A stretch of DNA of 64,000 nt, taken from assembly GCA_900074745.1 (NCBI GenBank), contig LT598468.1, forward strand, positions 496,001-560,000, in the 5' to 3' direction. Below, one piece after another: positions 38,174 through 47,930 of the stretch; positions within the stretch are counted from its first letter, which is position 1, and every line of letters starts with the position of its first letter. The notes below the pieces were generated by a model. It was not told the origin of the DNA and ran no database searches. It worked only from the letters and a program-made list of their open reading frames with translations. The stretch is from Lachancea mirantina (Eukaryota; Ascomycota; Saccharomycetes; Saccharomycetales; Saccharomycetaceae). Made by a program: the position numbers and the translations under genes.

Positions 38174-38280
38174 CGGTTATCTTTAAAGGCCTGTTTGGCT
38201 GATTCGAGATTTTCGCTAATTGAAAAACGGCGATGAAGATTCTACTTCACCACGCTTGTAGGCTAAATACATAAAGAAAG

Positions 38281-39627
38281 ATGGGTAAAAACAAGAAGAA
38301 GGCAGCTAATAATAGGAACAATGTTGTGGTGATTTCCAAGCCTCACGGGAATGTTTCTGACAATGCTTTACCCGAAGAAGAGAGCTCCGTCACTTCAAAA
38401 TTGACGGACATTGATCAAAATGAAGCTGAAAAATCTAACGATAATGAAATAAAGGAATTACGCCAACAGATTGAGGAATTGAAGTCCCAAATAGTTTCTA
38501 GTGGAGAGAGTAATGAAAACGATGATAATCGCTCCAAGGAGTTGAGCAAATTGACCGAAGAGCGCAATCACTTTGAGCACCAATACAATACCCTACTTAA
38601 CCGGTTATCATCTATGAAAACGGTATTTAGCAAGATGAAGGAGGCTCAAGAAGAGTTAGAGACATGCCAGGATCAGCTGCGAGAATACGAAACGCAGAAC
38701 CTTAGCTTGAAAAATAAATTGGACAATGCGCTGAGAGACAACTCTGAACTGACGAAAACGATTTCGTCATTAAATAAAGAGGTTTTGGATTTGAATGACG
38801 AATGTGAGTCGCTAACAAAAGATTCAGATGATTTGCGCGAGCTGACCAAAGCTTTGAAGAAAGACCTTGAAGGGTCGCGTTCCGAAACTTCTACACAATT
38901 AGAGGAGGCCAAACGAGGTAAGCAACAACTAATTGGAAAAATGCAAGAAATGGAACTCTTACTGGCAAATAAGAATCAAGACGTACGTACGCTTTCGCAG
39001 GAGCTTGAGAGCGTGAAAATTACGCGTGATGCCGCCGTCGAAGCGCGTAAGACTTTGGAGACGAAATTACGCGAAACGGAGACCCTGTTAGTGCAAGAAA
39101 AAGAACTGAGAACCAGGGAATTCAGTTCCAAAGACGCAGAAGCAGATGGATTGTCGCGGCAAATTAATTCCTTGACCGACACAATTGCCAAATTAGAGAA
39201 ACAGAACGCGGAATTAAAATCGACCATCGAAAAGCTGAAACCAGAATCTCAAGCCAAGGAACAATTACAACAAGAATGTAAGGAAAAAACGCTCCAGATT
39301 GGGAAGTTGCGCCACGAAGCTATCATTCTCAATGAGCACCTAACTAAGGCGCTCGCGATGCTCAAGACAAGTAATGATTCCGAAAGTGTCGACAAAGAGC
39401 TTATTTCCAATCTTCTCATATCATTTGTGGCAATTCCTCGCGGAGATTCCAAAAAGTTTGAAGTCTTAGAATTGATTTCCAGTTTTTTAAGCTGGGATAA
39501 CGACAAAAAACGTCAAGCTGGTCTTCTCCGTACTGCGAATGGGCTAAACGATGTCAAATCGGGATCTAGAACTGAAAGCTTTGTTTCAATGTGGACTGAG
39601 TTTCTCGAGAAAGAAAGCGAGAAGTAA
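38281..39627 (+). CDS. RUD3: Golgi matrix coiled-coil protein (golgin)
   Basis: The product is 448 residues (S. cerevisiae 484). The start MGKNKKKAANNR is basic; from about 45 to 365 it is almost continuous heptad coiled coil rich in Glu, Leu and Lys. The C-terminal ~80 residues (DKELISNLLISFVAIPRGDSKKFEVLELISSFLSW region) form the GRAB domain that binds Arf1. Rud3 tethers vesicles at the cis-Golgi. YOR216C is next to RFC1 in S. cerevisiae as here. Confidence 0.92.
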   Translation: MGKNKKKAANNRNNVVVISKPHGNVSDNALPEEESSVTSKLTDIDQNEAEKSNDNEIKELRQQIEELKSQIVSSGESNENDDNRSKELSKLTEERNHFEHQYNTLLNRLSSMKTVFSKMKEAQEELETCQDQLREYETQNLSLKNKLDNALRDNSELTKTISSLNKEVLDLNDECESLTKDSDDLRELTKALKKDLEGSRSETSTQLEEAKRGKQQLIGKMQEMELLLANKNQDVRTLSQELESVKITRDAAVEARKTLETKLRETETLLVQEKELRTREFSSKDAEADGLSRQINSLTDTIAKLEKQNAELKSTIEKLKPESQAKEQLQQECKEKTLQIGKLRHEAIILNEHLTKALAMLKTSNDSESVDKELISNLLISFVAIPRGDSKKFEVLELISSFLSWDNDKKRQAGLLRTANGLNDVKSGSRTESFVSMWTEFLEKESEK

Positions 39628-39902
39628 GTGTGCCGATTTAATTCTTCCGCACATTACTACATATTCACTGTCTATCGTGGCGCACAAAATAAAAGCATTT
39701 TGATCAAAACAGAATAATAGAATAATACAAACCAATGATTTGGTTGAAGGACTCTCAGTAAGCCCTGTGGGTTTAAGATTATTCCTTCACGATTCCGGTC
39801 CGTTCGTCGTGAGCTCAAACTAATTGTCACGTTACCAAATTTCGTCCCAGTTTCCGGAGCTATTAACATTAGACATTTATCAAGAAAGCCGAGAAGAACC
39901 TT

Positions 39903-40469
39903 ATGAACCGCGGGAGCCAGATGTCGAAGTTTAGAATTTGTCTTTATGGTCGCTCATTTGGATCAGCAAGACTGTTGAACACAGCTGCTTATGATAGCTC
40001 AATTGCGCACCTTAAAGCCGATCTCAAAAAAGCGATGCAGGCCAAAGATGATGCATCTAAGACCACGATCAGAAGTGTCCTTTCTAGTGTGAAAAACTCT
40101 GAAATAGATGCTAAAGGCAAAACTCTAGATGAATTTGCATTGGCCGACCTGTACACTAGACTTCTCAATCAAAGAAAAGAGTCGATCAACCATTTTCTAC
40201 AAAATAACCGTGAGGATCTAGCTCAAAGAGAGAGGTTTGAAACTCAAGTCATTGAAAAATATTTACGTGCTTTACCGATCGCGTCTCGTGAGGAGATTGA
40301 TACCAAAGTTTTTAGCCTTCTTCAAGACTTGAAGTTGCAAACTCCAGATATGCAACTGAAGCAAATATTTGGTAAAATTGACTGGCAGTCTATGCCCTCC
40401 GAGTGGAAAGCATCTGCTGCAACGATTCGTAGCAGTATTGCCGCCCAGTTCAAAAAGGTCTTTACATGA
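39903..40469 (+). CDS. AIM41: Mitochondrial GatB/YqeY-domain protein Aim41
   Basis: The product is 188 residues (S. cerevisiae 185). An Arg/Ser-rich presequence of about 30 residues is followed by the YqeY domain (IAHLKADLKKAMQAKDD, TTIRSVLSSVKN). The family is related to the tail of amidotransferase GatB. The exact function in yeast is not known; loss affects mitochondrial inheritance. The second ATG (codon 7) is possible. It corresponds to YOR215C. Confidence 0.9.
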   Translation: MNRGSQMSKFRICLYGRSFGSARLLNTAAYDSSIAHLKADLKKAMQAKDDASKTTIRSVLSSVKNSEIDAKGKTLDEFALADLYTRLLNQRKESINHFLQNNREDLAQRERFETQVIEKYLRALPIASREEIDTKVFSLLQDLKLQTPDMQLKQIFGKIDWQSMPSEWKASAATIRSSIAAQFKKVFT

Positions 40470-40912
40470 GAGATGAGGGCCCGAAAGCATTAATAAAAAA
40501 GCGGGAACCTGTAAATAACAAACTAACCTTCAGAGCTTTCGAGCTTGCTGAACAATGATTGTAAGTAATTGAACCAGTTTCGGCGGAATGTCGAAGACTA
40601 AACAAGTCTATGCGTTTTCATCAGTCAAATATCTCCAAATCGCCCAATGAATATGTCTTTACCGTGGAAACGCGTTAAAACAAAGGGGAAGCACCATAGA
40701 TGACAAAGAATGCCGCCGAGATTTCTGACAGCAAGGTAGGATCCTTTGGCTAAACAGCCGTCAAAAATCTTGATTTGAACTACATACATCACTATCGACG
40801 AAATTAATTTTTCAGAGATCGAATGTTAACAACAGTTGAGATGTTAACAACCTCGACACCTTTTCAGAGCGTCCCAATTCATCTTTGACAAGTCACTTCT
40901 AGGTTTTAAGTG
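40470..40912. other. Spacer between AIM41 and TAF14
   Basis: About 440 bp hold the AIM41 3' end and TAF14 promoter. TTAACAACAGTTGAGATGTTAACAACC near 40825-40851 repeats GTTAACAAC twice. No gene is seen. Confidence 0.5.
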
Positions 40913-41730
40913 ATGGTTGCTGTAAGTATTGTTGTGGACTATACCTAATCGCTCTTTTCAGGCTTGAATATGTGGCTAACTAATGACTTTAGACCGTAAA
41001 GCGGACTGTGAGGATTAAGACTCAACAGGCAATCATACCTGATGTTCCTCCTCCGGTGGAAAATTTTCCCATGCGAAAATGGAATATTGAAATATACTTG
41101 CTCGACGAGCAAGGCAATGAGATTTCAGCCAGTTTGTTCGATAAAGTAGTGTATCATTTACATCCTACGTTTGCTAATCCAACGAGGACTTTCACTGAAC
41201 CACCGTTTCGGATCGACGAGCAAGGCTGGGGTGGCTTCGAGCTTCTCATCAGTTGCCACCTTTTGGAGAAGGGTGGTGAAAGAAAATTGACTCACGATTT
41301 ACATTTCATGAAGGACTCCTATGAGGTAGACCATGTCATTCAAGTTCCTCTGAACAAACCACTCTTAAAAGAGGAATTGCTGAAAAGCGGATCTGTCGAT
41401 GAAGCAGCTGTTTCCGCTGCTGCTACACCAGGGGGTTCTGTGGAGAAAAGAAAGGCGACTTCGAATGGAGAACCCAAATCTAAGAAAGCCAAGACGGCGA
41501 GTGCAAACGCTGTAAAAGGCAGCGTGGATTTGGAAAAATTAGCGTTTGGGTTGACGAAATTGAATGAGGATGATCTGGTGGGTGTAGTGCAGATGGTGAC
41601 TGATAATAAGACTCCAGAAATGAATATTACCAACAATATCGAAGATGGCGAATTCATTATCGATTTATACAGTTTACCAGAAGGTTTGTTGAAGAGTCTG
41701 TGGGAATACGTCAAGAAAAATACGGAATGA
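40913..41730 (+). CDS. TAF14: YEATS-domain subunit of TFIID, TFIIF, INO80, SWI/SNF and NuA3 (two exons)
   Basis: The product is 248 residues: exon 1 is only ATG GTT GCT (40913-40921), exon 2 is 40993-41730. The joined start MVATVKRTVRIKTQQ agrees with S. cerevisiae Taf14, whose gene also has an intron after the first codons. The YEATS domain covers about 8-135 (PMRKWNIEIYLLDEQGNEI, TEPPFRIDEQGWGGFEL) and reads acylated or crotonylated lysines. A Lys/Ala linker with KKAKTA is followed by the ET domain (VDLEKLAFGLTKLNEDDLVG), which binds partners in several complexes. It corresponds to YPL129W. Confidence 0.97.
40922..40992 (+). other. TAF14 intron (71 nt)
   Basis: Donor GTAAGT (40922-40927), branch GCTAAC (40975-40980) and acceptor TTTAG ending at 40992, only 13 nt after the branch A. 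An earlier CAG at 40959-40961 lies before the branch site and is skipped by the reading frame. Confidence 0.9.
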
Positions 41731-42267
41731 TTTGAGTTTAGCAGGCCACAATCACCGGTCGCACTAAGTAGTCAAATACAAGGCATGTAGTTTTAAAGGT
41801 AAGAGCGTCAGAAATTATGATGCTGTTGGTGCGATAAGCTTTGCATCAGATGAACACCAGGGTCTCGCAAAGTGATAAGGTTACGGCTTAAATGGAGAGA
41901 ACTGCATGTGTGATCAGACCGCCAAATAAGCGCCTTTTGCTGAGTGACAACATGGAATCAAACACTTGAACAAAAAAGAAGCAGCGTTAACCAATGCAGA
42001 AGCAGCTTTATTGATAAACGCAGAAATTCAATCAAAACTGTAATTACCACATTTTAGAGCAAAAGGCTCGCAAGACTAAAGCTTTGATCTTGCACCTTTC
42101 CCAGACCGCTTGTTTAATGATGGTTTTTATATCGTGAATTGAAATAGTAACCGATCTAGCAGCCAAAGAGACGGAGTGCTACTTTGGCCACGTTTTTCAT
42201 TTCGATCACAGCCAAACTCGTGGGTTGTAAATGCTTCATCGAGTAGACTACCCAAAAAAGACCAAGT
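41731..42267. other. Convergent spacer between TAF14 and STE4
   Basis: About 540 bp, long for a convergent spacer. I looked for C/D boxes around ATGATGC (41818) and a later CTGA but could not form a terminal stem. No supported feature. Confidence 0.45.
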
Positions 42268-43542
42268 TTAAAGAGACATAGGCGAACGAACTCTGAGTGT
42301 ACAATCCCAAGAGCCAGTACAAACTGCCATTCCATCGGGACTGGTCCTAACGCCTGAGGTGCGACTAGTGTGTCCATCTAGTCGTCCTACAATCTCTGCT
42401 TTTAATGTGTCCCATATCACACAGCCATAGTCAGTATAACACACATACATGAGCCTTCTGGACCCACTAAAGTCGAGCGAAACAATCCCTTGGTTGTCAA
42501 AAAAGCTCGAGCCGACCGACTGCGTAGCAGGAGATACCGGAATATTAGTCACATAGCTAGATGGCGATCTCGGATGGAACTTAACCGGTTTGAGACCAGA
42601 GAGATGTTGGGAGTTCTGAGCAAGTGAATAAGTCGCAATTTCGCAATCACATCTCATGTCAAACATTCTCGCTACGCCATCATCGGCACCAGCTACAATT
42701 GTCTCACCTCCATTGAGGAAACGGAGCGTACTAATATCGCTGTCGCAAGCGTAAAATGCTTGGACAGGGGACACCATCCGGGTGTCCCAAATGTACACGT
42801 ATCCATCACTGCCCCCACTCGCGAAAATATTCGCGTTTGCATCGGCTCCGTTTTTTGGGGGTATCGCCATGGTAAGCACATCACCCAAATGATCGGCAAA
42901 CTCCATGACTTTTTTGGTTTTCGGAATGTCCCAAAGGGCGCAGGTCATGTCACCGCTCGCCGTGAGTACATTACTGTTTCCCAGAAACTCCACACACGAT
43001 ATATAGCAGGTGTGGCCCTTGAAAATGGATACTATTTGCTGCTGTACTCGATTTTCTTCAGACAAGCGATATATGGTGCAGTTGTTCGTGAGCCCTGCAC
43101 TCGCTGCCAATATCCCACTATCGCTTATTGCACACGTCAAGACCCATTGTGAATCTAGTGGTATTGCATTTTTTTTAAACCCCGAAAACGCATCCCACAG
43201 TATCATGAATCCATCCTGACTTGCACTCAAAATATGCTGAGAGTCAGATGTCCAACGAAAATCCGATATTTTGTTATTATGCCCTCCCAAGACCAACTGC
43301 GACTTCAAATTAATGTCCTCTTTTCCAATCGACGCTACGTTGAGTGACATCTGGGCTAAATTTGCATCTTGCACTTTTTTCTTGGTCCGTTCAATAACAA
43401 TTTGTAACTGATGCGTCTCTTCTCGAGCCTGTGCAATTTTCCTTTTGATTTCAACTTCAACATCACCTGGATTACCTCGCATTTCTTTAAGATGTATAAG
43501 ATCACTTGATCTTGGGCCATAATCCCAGCCAAGATTCACCAT
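42268..43542 (-). CDS. STE4: G protein beta subunit of the mating pheromone pathway
   Basis: The product is 424 residues (S. cerevisiae 423). An N-terminal coiled coil (about 28-70) that binds Ste18 leads to seven WD repeats: LGGHNNKISDFRWTSDSQHILSASQDGFMILWD, split here as HNNKISDFRW and SASQDGFMILWD, later VLTASGDMTCALWD and TGSWDCTLRV. The insert before the sixth repeat (residues ~315-345), phosphorylated in S. cerevisiae, is kept but diverged. Free beta-gamma recruits Ste5, Ste20 and Far1. No pheromone response element TGAAACA is obvious just upstream. It corresponds to YOR212W. Confidence 0.96.
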   Translation of the reverse strand: MVNLGWDYGPRSSDLIHLKEMRGNPGDVEVEIKRKIAQAREETHQLQIVIERTKKKVQDANLAQMSLNVASIGKEDINLKSQLVLGGHNNKISDFRWTSDSQHILSASQDGFMILWDAFSGFKKNAIPLDSQWVLTCAISDSGILAASAGLTNNCTIYRLSEENRVQQQIVSIFKGHTCYISCVEFLGNSNVLTASGDMTCALWDIPKTKKVMEFADHLGDVLTMAIPPKNGADANANIFASGGSDGYVYIWDTRMVSPVQAFYACDSDISTLRFLNGGETIVAGADDGVARMFDMRCDCEIATYSLAQNSQHLSGLKPVKFHPRSPSSYVTNIPVSPATQSVGSSFFDNQGIVSLDFSGSRRLMYVCYTDYGCVIWDTLKAEIVGRLDGHTSRTSGVRTSPDGMAVCTGSWDCTLRVRSPMSL

Positions 43543-43948
43543 TTCAGGTACAAATTAACAATTCGCTCTGTAATCGTCTTTATCGAGACTGCTCCTCAAT
43601 TGAAGTTCAAGAGCCGTGACATACACTGGCCATCAGGTTGGTTTTCTGGAATCTTCTGTCCAATATCAACAAGGGTGATCAAATTTGCATCCATTCCCCA
43701 TCCTGAAAGACTCTATACTTCCCTAATTGATGTCGGAAGCCATACCCCGTTGGCTATGATTGAGCCTCAAAAGATCCGCGTTGTAAGCTTTCCTTCTTGG
43801 AGGGTTGCAGCTGACCTGGAAATCAAATGTCAAATTAGCTTGTACGAAAAACGCGGTCAACCTGGATTCAGGTGAAATAGGTAAAGTCAATGAAATCTGT
43901 CAAAGACCACCCAGTTCCATCAATGTATTTGAATAAGGAGTTTGCCAA
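43543..43948. other. Spacer between STE4 and TBF1
   Basis: About 400 bp forming the STE4 promoter. A 91-codon plus-strand frame (43600-43875) crosses it but starts with TTG and lacks family features; I do not call it a gene. Confidence 0.5.
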
Positions 43949-45418
43949 TCAGCTGACAAGTTCAGGACTTAATCCATTTTCTGAAGAAACTTCGAGAACT
44001 CTCGCAATTTTTCTCGCCTTTGGAGAACTACATGGTGATCTTGTAGTAGTTGTTCTATTGTCTTTGTTGCCAGAAGAATTTTTCCTGGCTTTGGAGCGCT
44101 TCCTTGATTTTTCGTCTCTCTCTAGATCGCCAGTAACTTTAGAAAGATAGTCAGGCACTGGTAACCCACTTTTCAAAAAATACATTTTCCAGTTTCGAGC
44201 TTTGTCTTTGAGTTGGACCTGGGTTCGATTTCTGAGGGCCTCCGAGATGCTGCCACCGGCACCATGTTGTTCTAATATCTTCGACCAGGCAGGTCCATGC
44301 GTTTTCAAAGCAGTGACAAGCGCTTCTTCTTCACTTTTAAGCCAAAGTCTCTTTTCTTTTGGCTTTTTCACCGCTGGACCTGGAGTAACCTCACGTTCCG
44401 GGGTTCTTTGTCTTGCAATTTCAAACCGTGCGTTAATGCTGCTGCTCACAATTTCGGATCCTGATTTTGGCGTCGGAGTGTTGACGTTCGGTGTCAAGCT
44501 TGTCATTTTAGAGGCACTGTCTTGCCGATCCCATATAATGCCAATGCAACTCTTTTGAACGTGGAAAAAAAGCTCCTTGAAAAAATCCATCCAGTCGTAT
44601 TCTTTAATCAGGTCTTCAAGATTTTCTTGCTTCATCAGCTTTTCTCTGCGCCGGGCGCTTCGCGCAACGAAATCTTCTTCTGACGGAGAGAGCCGTACGT
44701 TCTTGTTTGCCCGTTTGGAAATGAGAAACTCACGCATGGCATCCGGGAAAATTTTGTTCAGCAGTCGTTTACGCAGTTCCTCGGTCAAGCCCTCATTTGA
44801 ATTTGCTTCTTCAAGAGCAGATATGTATGCCTGTGTTTTCAAATCCAAATACAGGACTGTTTGCAATTTGAGTAATCTGCCACCACCCACGGACCCCGCG
44901 ATCTCCGCTTCTTCATGGGAATTCACAAAAGACGGGCAGAAAATTTCGATAAACGCATCATCTAGAAATGAGAATCCGTAATGGAAGCATCCTGTAATGG
45001 TAAGCAGGTAAGTTAACAAGTTGGCCTTGTGAAGTGCACGCATAATGAAAGCGTCGTGCCCCTTTAATATGCTGGGTGGATGACCGCCTTTAAACCAAAG
45101 CCCTGGAGCGACGTTTTCCACAGATAAAAGAGGTTTGTCTGTGTACAGCAATCTCACTTGTTTAAACAGTGAAAATAAAGCTTGGAAAACACTGTCTTTA
45201 GCATTGGCATCCGATGAAGTTAACAATATGAGTTTCTCTGAGGTACCATTTATCAATAGCCTTAGCAACTGTGTTGCCACATTATCCAATATTTCAGTAG
45301 AGTTCACAGTTAATTGTGTTTTCAATGGTAAACCCGCGACCGCCCTTCCAAAACGTGATGAGGTAAGCGTCGTTTCCGCTGAAGCACTAATAGGCTCTGA
45401 TGCAGGTTTTGCCTCCAT
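43949..45418 (-). CDS. TBF1: Telobox Myb-domain DNA-binding factor Tbf1
   Basis: The product is 489 residues (S. cerevisiae 562). The N-terminal ~290 residues form the TRF-homology-like dimerisation region. The Myb/telobox domain is at about 355-412 (RLWLKSEEEALVTALKTHG) and ends in the telobox VQLKDKARNWK. Tbf1 binds TTAGGG-type sites at subtelomeres and at snoRNA and some ribosomal-protein promoters. Matching motifs stand in front of U3 in this same window. The C-terminus is basic and Ser-rich. It corresponds to YPL128C. Confidence 0.94.
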   Translation of the reverse strand: MEAKPASEPISASAETTLTSSRFGRAVAGLPLKTQLTVNSTEILDNVATQLLRLLINGTSEKLILLTSSDANAKDSVFQALFSLFKQVRLLYTDKPLLSVENVAPGLWFKGGHPPSILKGHDAFIMRALHKANLLTYLLTITGCFHYGFSFLDDAFIEIFCPSFVNSHEEAEIAGSVGGGRLLKLQTVLYLDLKTQAYISALEEANSNEGLTEELRKRLLNKIFPDAMREFLISKRANKNVRLSPSEEDFVARSARRREKLMKQENLEDLIKEYDWMDFFKELFFHVQKSCIGIIWDRQDSASKMTSLTPNVNTPTPKSGSEIVSSSINARFEIARQRTPEREVTPGPAVKKPKEKRLWLKSEEEALVTALKTHGPAWSKILEQHGAGGSISEALRNRTQVQLKDKARNWKMYFLKSGLPVPDYLSKVTGDLERDEKSRKRSKARKNSSGNKDNRTTTTRSPCSSPKARKIARVLEVSSENGLSPELVS

Positions 45419-46025
45419 GGGGTGCGTTCTCTTGCTTATCTAGATCAGTTCAACGTAGAACTTCCAGATCAAATTTTTTTGAAAGACGCCGATGAGTTCT
45501 GATCGAAGAACATAATCAAATATTATTACATTAGTACTCGTTAAGAAAATTTAAGACGAGGGACTTATTGACCTTTACATTTACAACAGACTCTAATTCA
45601 TACTACACTTTCACGGAATATTGGCGTTTGTATCAGTATCTCTAATCAATTAAATCTCCTTAGTGAATGACAACGACATTAAGCTCTGGAGACGATAAGC
45701 TTCGCCTTAAAAGATTCAAAAAAACTATAGCGAGATACTTCAGTAAATCAATAAAACAACAGAGGTACCCTTTTCCTCTTAATGTTTGGCTAATTTTAGA
45801 AAATGAATTTACCAAGGGCAAAGCGATTCAAACAAAACCAGGACGCAACAGAACAGGAATGTTTCCCGGCCATATGGTGTGAAATCGCGTGAAGAAAATT
45901 GGACTTTTCACAGGCGCACTAATCTTCTAGTTAGTTGATGAAGCACCTTAACCAAAAGCCCAATGTTTAAAAAAGACGGTGTGAGCGAAAATAAATTGAT
46001 CAGACATTTGCATGTTACGCACTTG
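45419..46025. other. Spacer between TBF1 and HHO1
   Basis: About 600 bp with the TBF1 promoter. It contains a 71-codon plus-strand frame listed separately. No repeat or RNA gene is evident. Confidence 0.45.
45667..45882 (+). CDS. Small basic hypothetical protein, doubtful
   Basis: A 71-residue frame starts at an ATG and is rich in Lys, Arg and aromatic residues (RLKRFKKTIARYFSKSIKQQ). I do not recognise it. It lies antisense to no gene, between TBF1 and HHO1. Length and composition do not exclude chance. Conservation in related species would decide. Confidence 0.2.
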   Translation: MTTTLSSGDDKLRLKRFKKTIARYFSKSIKQQRYPFPLNVWLILENEFTKGKAIQTKPGRNRTGMFPGHMV

Positions 46026-46812
46026 TTAAGTTTTGAGTTTTTGAGCTCTTGGAACGTTGCTTGAGCGTAGTCTACCCGCACCGCGGGTAGCACTAGGTGT
46101 CACACGGTCTTTGGACTCCTTCGCTGATAAAGTTTTCCCTCTCGTGCTAGCAGATGGCATTTCTTTCTTGTCTCTAAGAGCCTTGGTTTGTTTCGCTTCT
46201 TTCGCGACAGGTTTGGCTTCAACAGTTTTGACCACTTTTCCTTTGGATTTAGGTTTCTTGAAATCCTCGGCCGGTTTCGATTCCTGCTTCAACTTTGTCG
46301 ACGTCTTGGTGCCTGCAGTCTTTTCTGTCAAAGGTTTTTCAACTTTGTTGCTTTTGTTAACTTTGATGGGACCTGAGGGTCCCTTTGGTTGTGTAAACGC
46401 CCCAGTCTCAATTCCACGTCGAATGGCCAAATTTAGACGTGCTTCAAATCCATCGCGCATTGAATATTTCGTTGAAATGTATTTCTTCAGCGCTTGACGG
46501 CTGGATCCATTCTTTTCACTCAACGACGTTATTCCTTCAATAATCATATCTGTTGACATTTGTTCGTATGTGTTAGTTAACCAGCACTCCAGCAGACATA
46601 AGCACTTCTAGGAAAAGCCTTATAACGGATTGGGCGTAATGAAATATGCACAAATAACTCATACCTTTGTAAGTGGGAAGTTCACTTTCTTTGGAAGTCT
46701 CCTTTACATGTTGTGCGAGTTCTTTCTTCTCCTTTGCTCTTGCTGCAGTCTTCTTTTTGAGAATTGCTACAGCGTTATCAGTCGGTGGTTTGGCCCTGGT
46801 TCTTGTAGGCAT
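46026..46812 (-). CDS. HHO1: Linker histone H1, two exons, one globular domain
   Basis: The product is 223 residues: exon 1 is 46812-46665 and exon 2 is 46549-46026. The joint gives LPTYK-DMIIEGITSLSEKNG, restoring the first helix of the winged-helix H1 domain (about 47-117, with KNGSSRQALKKYIS and QPKGPSGPIKV). The N-terminal 45 residues and the C-terminal ~105 are Lys/Ala/Ser-rich tails. S. cerevisiae Hho1 has two globular domains; here only one is present. Hho1 binds linker DNA and restrains recombination. It corresponds to YPL127C beside TBF1. Read without splicing, exon 1 ends in a short random tail and exon 2 begins mid-domain. Confidence 0.9.
46550..46664 (-). other. HHO1 intron (115 nt)
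   Basis: Donor GTATGA (46664-46659), branch AACTAAC (46578-46572) and acceptor CAACAG ending at 46550. It splits a Lys-Asp codon boundary inside the globular domain at phase 1. The donor differs from GTATGT at the last base. Confidence 0.87.
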
Positions 46813-47413
46813 TAGTGTTGAGCTATCAAATCGATGTAAACGACTCCTTCCAGAACGGAACCCCTTGCTGAAGGTACTAGGGTCCTATCCTATGCTCCTT
46901 GATATATCAGCAAGTTGTCATTTTTTCTCGATCCGGAAACTGTCGTCACCACTTGTTATCGCTTTGAGAATAGCGGAGAAGGAAAAATCGTTATCAGGAC
47001 GACGATATTCCTTCACGCTCACGTTGCAACGGTTTATTTTGCATCTACTGTATAAAAATAAATGGCAGAGGACACTGACTTATTTCGATTACCCCTCTTG
47101 CATAAGCTGACTTGTTTTTAAGTGAAAACAACATAGCTGTCCTTACCGAAAAAAGCAACTTTGGATAACCCATTCTTAAAAGTGTGCATGAAGATCAAGA
47201 TTCACACGCAAATTTCCATCTGCTTGTTGTCGTGGTACGGATATAAGTTTCGAAAAGCAGCTTTAATACATTACCGTGGTTACAATACATGTTACGATTA
47301 AAATGAAATGAAACATGCCCGCTACAGATAAACTGATTTATAAAAACCGAAACAGGGTGCTAAAGATTTACCTTCAGGCGACTTGTCGACGACCTAAACA
47401 CTCCATACATAAG
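46813..47413. other. Spacer upstream of HHO1, left of the LTRs
   Basis: About 600 bp with the HHO1 promoter. I searched for a tRNA gene, because Ty elements favour such sites, and found no A/B box pair. Confidence 0.45.
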
Positions 47414-47925
47414 TGTTGGAAGGAGCTGGCGAGAAGATGATATCGTTCAATTGCATCATCACGTGATCAATATGACAGAATAAAGTTAGAGAATTAGACA
47501 GACGGTTGGCATTCCGCGAAAGAGCTGGAAGCTAAAACAGGTCCATTGGCAGTTCTAGAATCTTCATAACACTGTGATCAGATTATATGTGGTATGATGA
47601 ATGACGTATGATGAGAATTCACCGTCTAGTTTGAAGAAAGTAACGCATTCCAAATTTGGATCAATGTTACAGAAATTGTATAAAAGGAGCTGGTATAACC
47701 AAGATCGTAGTGGTCATGGTCGTAAAATAGCCACGGAGAGATATAAGTACTCAATTCCTAATCCGCTTTATTATTTAGATCAATTATGAACGAATTAAAT
47801 GAACAATTTAGAAATCTATCAACCACCGATAATGATAAACCTCACCAATTATTTAGATAAATTATGAACGAATTAAATGAACAGTTCAGCAATCTATCAA
47901 CCACCGACAATGATAAACCTCAACA
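47414..47925 (+). mobile_element. Old solo LTR of a Ty1/copia-type retrotransposon, left copy
   Basis: It starts TGTTGGAAGG and ends CCTCAACA, the TG...CA ends of Ty-type LTRs, with a TATAAAAGGA box inside (near 47681). No internal element follows. The 3' part is a 78-bp tandem duplication (47771-47926). It is a fossil: no primer-binding site or pol region is present. Divergence from the right copy suggests considerable age. Confidence 0.8.
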
Positions 47926-47926
47926 A
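47771..47926 (+). repeat. 78-bp tandem duplication in the LTR 3' part
   Basis: Two copies, 47771-47848 and 47849-47926, begin TTATTTAGAT and differ at only a few positions, so the duplication is younger than the split from the opposing LTR. Confidence 0.85.
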
Positions 47927-47930
47927 AAAA

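Noticed and set aside
41818-41942. C/D snoRNA candidate in the TAF14-STE4 spacer
   Set aside because: The C box is imperfect, no terminal stem forms and the box spacing is too long.
43600-43875. 91-codon plus-strand frame between STE4 and TBF1
   Set aside because: It has no ATG at its start and no family features; it lies in the STE4 promoter.
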